This document shows positions 51,485 through 54,362 of a stretch of DNA of 54,362 nucleotides, piece after piece. Position numbers and translations under genes: made by a program. Source of the stretch: an uncultured Clostridia bacterium (GTDB lineage Bacteria > Bacillota > Clostridia > Oscillospirales > Acutalibacteraceae); contig CAMMAZ010000007.1 of assembly GCA_946493765.1 (NCBI GenBank), forward strand, positions 1 through 54,362, in the 5' to 3' direction. The notes beneath the pieces are model-generated. The model was not told the DNA's origin and did no database searches. It saw only the letters and a program-made list of their open reading frames with translations. Numbering within the stretch: the stretch's first letter is position 1; each line of letters begins with the position of its first letter.

Positions 51485-51513
51485 ATTCTACAGTATTCCA
51501 CACCTTTTGTCAA
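51485..51513 (-). promoter_or_regulatory. Promoter of the metK riboswitch
   Basis: Minus strand TTGACA (51513-51508), 17-base spacer, TAGAAT (51490-51485). Confidence 0.75.
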
Positions 51514-51619
51514 TACCTTTCATGATAACTGCCGCAATGCGCGATGTGTGACGCGCATTCGAATGATGTTATTTCAAATTTGTATGGCGGCGCTGGCGAT
51601 GGAAGGACGGCGTCTTGCA

Positions 51620-51653
51620 CGAACCCCCCTGCATTTATATGCAGGGGGGTTCG
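51620..51653. terminator. Terminator-like hairpin after ktrA
   Basis: 15-bp perfect stem CGAACCCCCCTGCAT / ATGCAGGGGGGTTCG with TTAT loop, six bases beyond the ktrA stop. No T tract on the minus strand. Confidence 0.65.
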
Positions 51654-51658
51654 GTGTT

Positions 51659-52303
51659 TTATCGAGTGACTTCGCGAATATTTTCGGGACTGCCCATAAC
51701 CATCAGCGTTTCGTCGGAAGTGAAAATATGTTCCGGTGAAGGCAGCGGATAGATCCGACCTTCCTTTTTGATTGCCAAAATACTGATGTGGTATTTGGAA
51801 CGAATGGCTTTTTCAATAATGCTTTTGCCGTACCATGAGGGGGGAACGGCGATCTCGTAAATTGCGATGTCATGTGTCAGTTCGATATAATCGAAAATGT
51901 TTTTTGCACCGAATTTGACTGCCAGACGTTCTGCAACCTCGCGTTCCGCATAGACTACATGATCGGCGCCATTACGCAACAACAGTTTGCGGTGGACGTC
52001 CCGACTGGCTCTTGCCAGGATAAATTTTGCGCCGTAGTCTTTTAACAGCACGGTCGTTTCCAGTGCGCTTTGAAAATTGTCGCCGATTGCAACGACACAG
52101 ATGTCAAAATTATTGACACCCAAGGTGGAAATAAAATGTTCGTCCGTTGCGTCGCCAATCTGAATGTTTGGCAGCGAATCTGCGATCTTGTCTGCAATTT
52201 CAGTGTTATACTCGATAGCCAACACATCATTGCCCTCTTCAATTAATTTCATTGCCATATGCCGGCCAAACCGGCCAAGTCCGATGACTAAAATAGATTT
52301 CAT
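51659..52303 (-). CDS. ktrA: Potassium uptake regulatory subunit KtrA/TrkA
   Basis: 214 residues. RCK/TrkA-N Rossmann domain (VIGLGRFGRHMA, IEYN with acidic nucleotide-binding residue, GDATDE) and a TrkA-C domain (from about 135). Forms a cytosolic octameric ring gating KtrB with ATP/ADP. Start ATG 52303; encoded 12 bases after ktrB. Confidence 0.94.
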   Translation of the reverse strand: MKSILVIGLGRFGRHMAMKLIEEGNDVLAIEYNTEIADKIADSLPNIQIGDATDEHFISTLGVNNFDICVVAIGDNFQSALETTVLLKDYGAKFILARASRDVHRKLLLRNGADHVVYAEREVAERLAVKFGAKNIFDYIELTHDIAIYEIAVPPSWYGKSIIEKAIRSKYHISILAIKKEGRIYPLPSPEHIFTSDETLMVMGSPENIREVTR

Positions 52304-52315
52304 ATTTTTTCCCTC

Positions 52316-53674
52316 TTAACCAACCTGAATTTTGCCGAGCGGCAATTTAGAAACAGATGAATTTTTATCATTTGAAAATGCCAACAGCATAGTCACAGAA
52401 CCGACTCTGCCGAACAGCATTAGAAATGCGATTAACATTTTCGAAACAAAGCTCAACGTCGGCGTAACGCCCAGTGTTAATCCGACTGTCGCAATAGCCG
52501 ATACACTTTCAAACATGGCCTGAATAACCGTTATTTTTTCAATGGACGCAACGATCAGTGCAATGATAACCGACAATGCAATATAAATCGTGAAAATGCA
52601 GGATGCAGTTTGCACCGTATCGCTGTCGACACGCCGGTCGAACATCTCAACCGATTTTTTGCGCCGGAATATTGACAGGATACTCATAAACATAACGGCA
52701 AAGGTAGTTGTTTTCATACCGCCGGCAGTGGATCCGGATGAACCGCCGATGAGCATCAAAATAATAAGCACAAATTGACTGGATTGGGTCATGGCGCCCA
52801 TGTCTACAGAATTAAAGCCCGCTGTTCTCGCGGTGACCGACTGGAACATCGAATACAAGATCTGGTTTCCGACCGATGCATCGTCAAATTTGGAGCCGTT
52901 TTGTTCGAACAGAAAAATCGCAAGCGCCCCGCCAAAAATCAAAATGCCGGTGACGATCAGAACCACTTTGCTGTGCAGCATCAATTTTTTGAAATGAAAA
53001 CGATTCGTTGCCAGATCGTTCCAAACGATAAATCCGAGACCACCAATTATGATTAGCAGCATGATAATAACATTAAAATACACGTTGTCCGCAACGCCGG
53101 TAAGCGATGCAAATTGATTCTGCTCGCTGCCCATCAGATCGAAGCCGGCGTTGCAAAATGCCGAAACGCTGTGGAAAACTGAAAACCAAAGTCCTTTTAG
53201 CGGACCGAGGATCGGGCAGAAATAAAAATAAAGCAGTCCCGCGCCGATTGCTTCGAATAAAATCGTTCCTACAAAAACACGTTTGGTCAACCGGACAATA
53301 CCGCCCACCTGTGGCACGGAAAGCGAATTTTGGGTGATGACGCGTGTGTTCAATCCGATCTTACGTTTTGTAAGAGAAATGATCGACACCACAAAGGTCA
53401 TAAAACCCATTCCGCCGATTTGAATCAGTGCCAAAATCACCGCTTGACCAAATCCTGTCCAATGTGTGTAGGTATCAAAGCGGACAAGACCGGTCACACA
53501 GGTGGCGCTTGTTGCGGTGAAAAAGCAGTCGCTGATACTTGTGTTGCCCGGCGTTTTAGATGCGATAGGCAAATGCAAAAGCAATGTGCCGGTCAAAATA
53601 ATCAGACAAAAACCCAACAGAATAATTTTCATCGGCGAAAGCTGCCGAAGACGCTTTTTAATTGTTTCTCTCAT
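52316..53674 (-). CDS. ktrB: Potassium uptake membrane subunit KtrB/TrkH
   Basis: 452 residues, four M1-P-M2 repeats. The first pore loop TATSATCVTGLVRFDTYTHW, later SAFCNAGFDL, TARTAGFNSVD and GGSSGSTAGGMKTTTFAV are standard selectivity-filter segments. Potassium (with sodium) transport across the membrane. Start ATG 53674 with AGAGGG. No c-di-AMP riboswitch is visible upstream. Confidence 0.95.
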   Translation of the reverse strand: MRETIKKRLRQLSPMKIILLGFCLIILTGTLLLHLPIASKTPGNTSISDCFFTATSATCVTGLVRFDTYTHWTGFGQAVILALIQIGGMGFMTFVVSIISLTKRKIGLNTRVITQNSLSVPQVGGIVRLTKRVFVGTILFEAIGAGLLYFYFCPILGPLKGLWFSVFHSVSAFCNAGFDLMGSEQNQFASLTGVADNVYFNVIIMLLIIIGGLGFIVWNDLATNRFHFKKLMLHSKVVLIVTGILIFGGALAIFLFEQNGSKFDDASVGNQILYSMFQSVTARTAGFNSVDMGAMTQSSQFVLIILMLIGGSSGSTAGGMKTTTFAVMFMSILSIFRRKKSVEMFDRRVDSDTVQTASCIFTIYIALSVIIALIVASIEKITVIQAMFESVSAIATVGLTLGVTPTLSFVSKMLIAFLMLFGRVGSVTMLLAFSNDKNSSVSKLPLGKIQVG

Positions 53675-53729
53675 TTCATAATGCCCTCTCTGTATAACAG
53701 AAAAAAGTCCTTATTTTTAGACCATGGAT

Positions 53730-53758
53730 AGTATAGCAAATCCATTTGTGAAATGCAA
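53730..53758 (-). promoter_or_regulatory. Promoter of ktrBA
   Basis: Minus strand TTGCAT (53758-53753), 17-base spacer, TGC-TATACT (53735-53730). Confidence 0.7.
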
Positions 53759-53805
53759 CTGTTTTTACAATGTATTTTGTTAAATCTATGAAAAATTGTC
53801 TATGC

Positions 53806-53834
53806 TTGCAATCTCGGGGGAAATATGCTATAAT
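53806..53834 (+). promoter_or_regulatory. Promoter of the kinase-like gene
   Basis: TTGCAA, 17-base spacer, TGC-TATAAT (extended -10). Confidence 0.75.
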
Positions 53835-53886
53835 CCTTACCAAATGGGGGAGTAAAGACGGTTTGATACAGGAGGACTGAATCTGC

Positions 53887-54362
53887 ATGGAAGATTTGAA
53901 TAAGCTGTGTTTAGGGTGTATGCGTGAAAAGCCGGATTTTTCACCGGAGTGCCCCTATTGTCATTATGATGCCGGGCAGGACAATGAAAGCCCTGCGCTG
54001 CCAGTAAAAACAGTGTTGCAAAATCGGTATATTGTTGGCAAAGTTATCACTTCCAACGGAGAAGGCATTACCTATATCGGTTATGATACGACACAGAATA
54101 TTGCTGTTCGTATCCGAGAATATTTTCCGCAAGGCCTTTGTGAGCGCATCAATTTAACGGTGAAATCTTTTTCGGATTCACAGGCAGTTTTTGACAAGGA
54201 ACTGGATCAGTTTCTGGAATTGGCGCGTGCGCTCGCACGTATGCGCGGTTTGTCTGCGCTTTTACCAGTCTATGATATTTTTGAGGCAAACAGTACCGCT
54301 TATTATATTTCTGAATCAGTTGATTCGATCACGTTGCGGGATTTTTTGATCCGAAATGGCGG
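53887..54362 (+). CDS. Zinc-ribbon protein kinase-like protein (3' end beyond window)
   Basis: 158 residues visible, no stop before the edge. Zinc ribbon with Cys8, Cys11, Cys22, Cys25, then the N-lobe of a Ser/Thr kinase-like domain: RYIVGKVITSNGEGITYIGYD as glycine loop (47-67) and VRIREYFPQGLCER, where related proteins have VAIKEYFP..R; the ATP-site Lys is Arg77 here. LPVYDIF and YYISESVDSITLRDFL continue the lobe. Start ATG 53887 with AGGAGG ten bases before. Whether it is an active kinase depends on the missing catalytic loop. Confidence 0.85.
   Translation, partial: MEDLNKLCLGCMREKPDFSPECPYCHYDAGQDNESPALPVKTVLQNRYIVGKVITSNGEGITYIGYDTTQNIAVRIREYFPQGLCERINLTVKSFSDSQAVFDKELDQFLELARALARMRGLSALLPVYDIFEANSTAYYISESVDSITLRDFLIRNG

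Noticed and set aside
53675-53886. c-di-AMP (ydaO) riboswitch before ktrB
   Set aside because: The leader is only about 50 bases from the predicted start of transcription and lacks the conserved ydaO segments.

Overview
The window looks like a chromosomal segment of an uncultured low-to-mid-GC Firmicute of class Clostridia, probably Oscillospirales/Ruminococcaceae-like. The evidence is strong AGGAGG-type ribosome binding sites, sigma-A promoters often with an extended -10 (TGn), several TTG starts, two T-box leaders, a SAM-I riboswitch, a class M sirtuin/macrodomain pair, TrpXYZ- and Ktr-type transporters, and Thr-rich linkers in surface proteins. Placement below class is inference. I saw no rRNA, tRNA, CRISPR array or prophage. 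The only mobile element is a short IS200-like element.

Layout. 0.2-3.4 kb: an HxlR regulator diverges from a metallo-beta-lactamase-like protein lacking its metal motif, a zinc macrodomain hydrolase and a class M sirtuin; three copies of a GTTTC-N5/6-GTAAC operator lie between the divergent genes. 3.5-7.1 kb: pyruvyl-transferase-like protein, CofE-like ligase, YdcF. 7.2-8.6 kb: NSS transporter (minus strand). 8.7-11.6 kb: a coupled operon of an alpha/alpha-toroid-like protein, a hexapeptide acyltransferase and a UroD-family protein. 11.7-17.7 kb: UppP, an EF-G paralogue and a large surface protein with a sortase-like C-terminus. 17.9-24.5 kb: mreB, a lipoprotein, a two-component system, yqhQ and prmC in one run. 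24.7-28.3 kb: recA-recX-rimO-pgsA. 28.3-31.2 kb: a Cys T-box, then cysE-cysS and a PAP2 phosphatase.

31.3-37.0 kb (mostly minus strand): a cyclophilin-like lipoprotein, DUF3737 with a divergent LysR regulator, and trpXYZ behind a Trp T-box. 37.1-40 kb: a Dabb protein and a polar amino acid ABC transporter. 40-41.7 kb: a zinc-ribbon, membrane-anchored, caspase-fold-like protein (minus strand). 41.9-44.5 kb: a YbaK-type deacylase and Tex. 44.5-44.8 kb: a gene-free, hairpin-rich stretch that may be a minus-strand structured RNA. 44.9-49.3 kb: XRE regulator, single-pass membrane protein, cellobiose phosphorylase, SCP2-like protein with a histone-like tail. 49.4-50.1 kb: IS200-like element. 50.1-53.7 kb: metK under a SAM-I riboswitch, then ktrA and ktrB. 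A zinc-ribbon kinase-like gene runs off the right edge.

The points most worth a second look are the HxlR-operator/macro/sirtuin cluster without its usual lipoyl partners, the caspase-like membrane protein, the candidate structured RNA, the toroid/acyltransferase/UroD operon, and the divergent promoters at 37.06 kb that appear to share one -35 hexamer.
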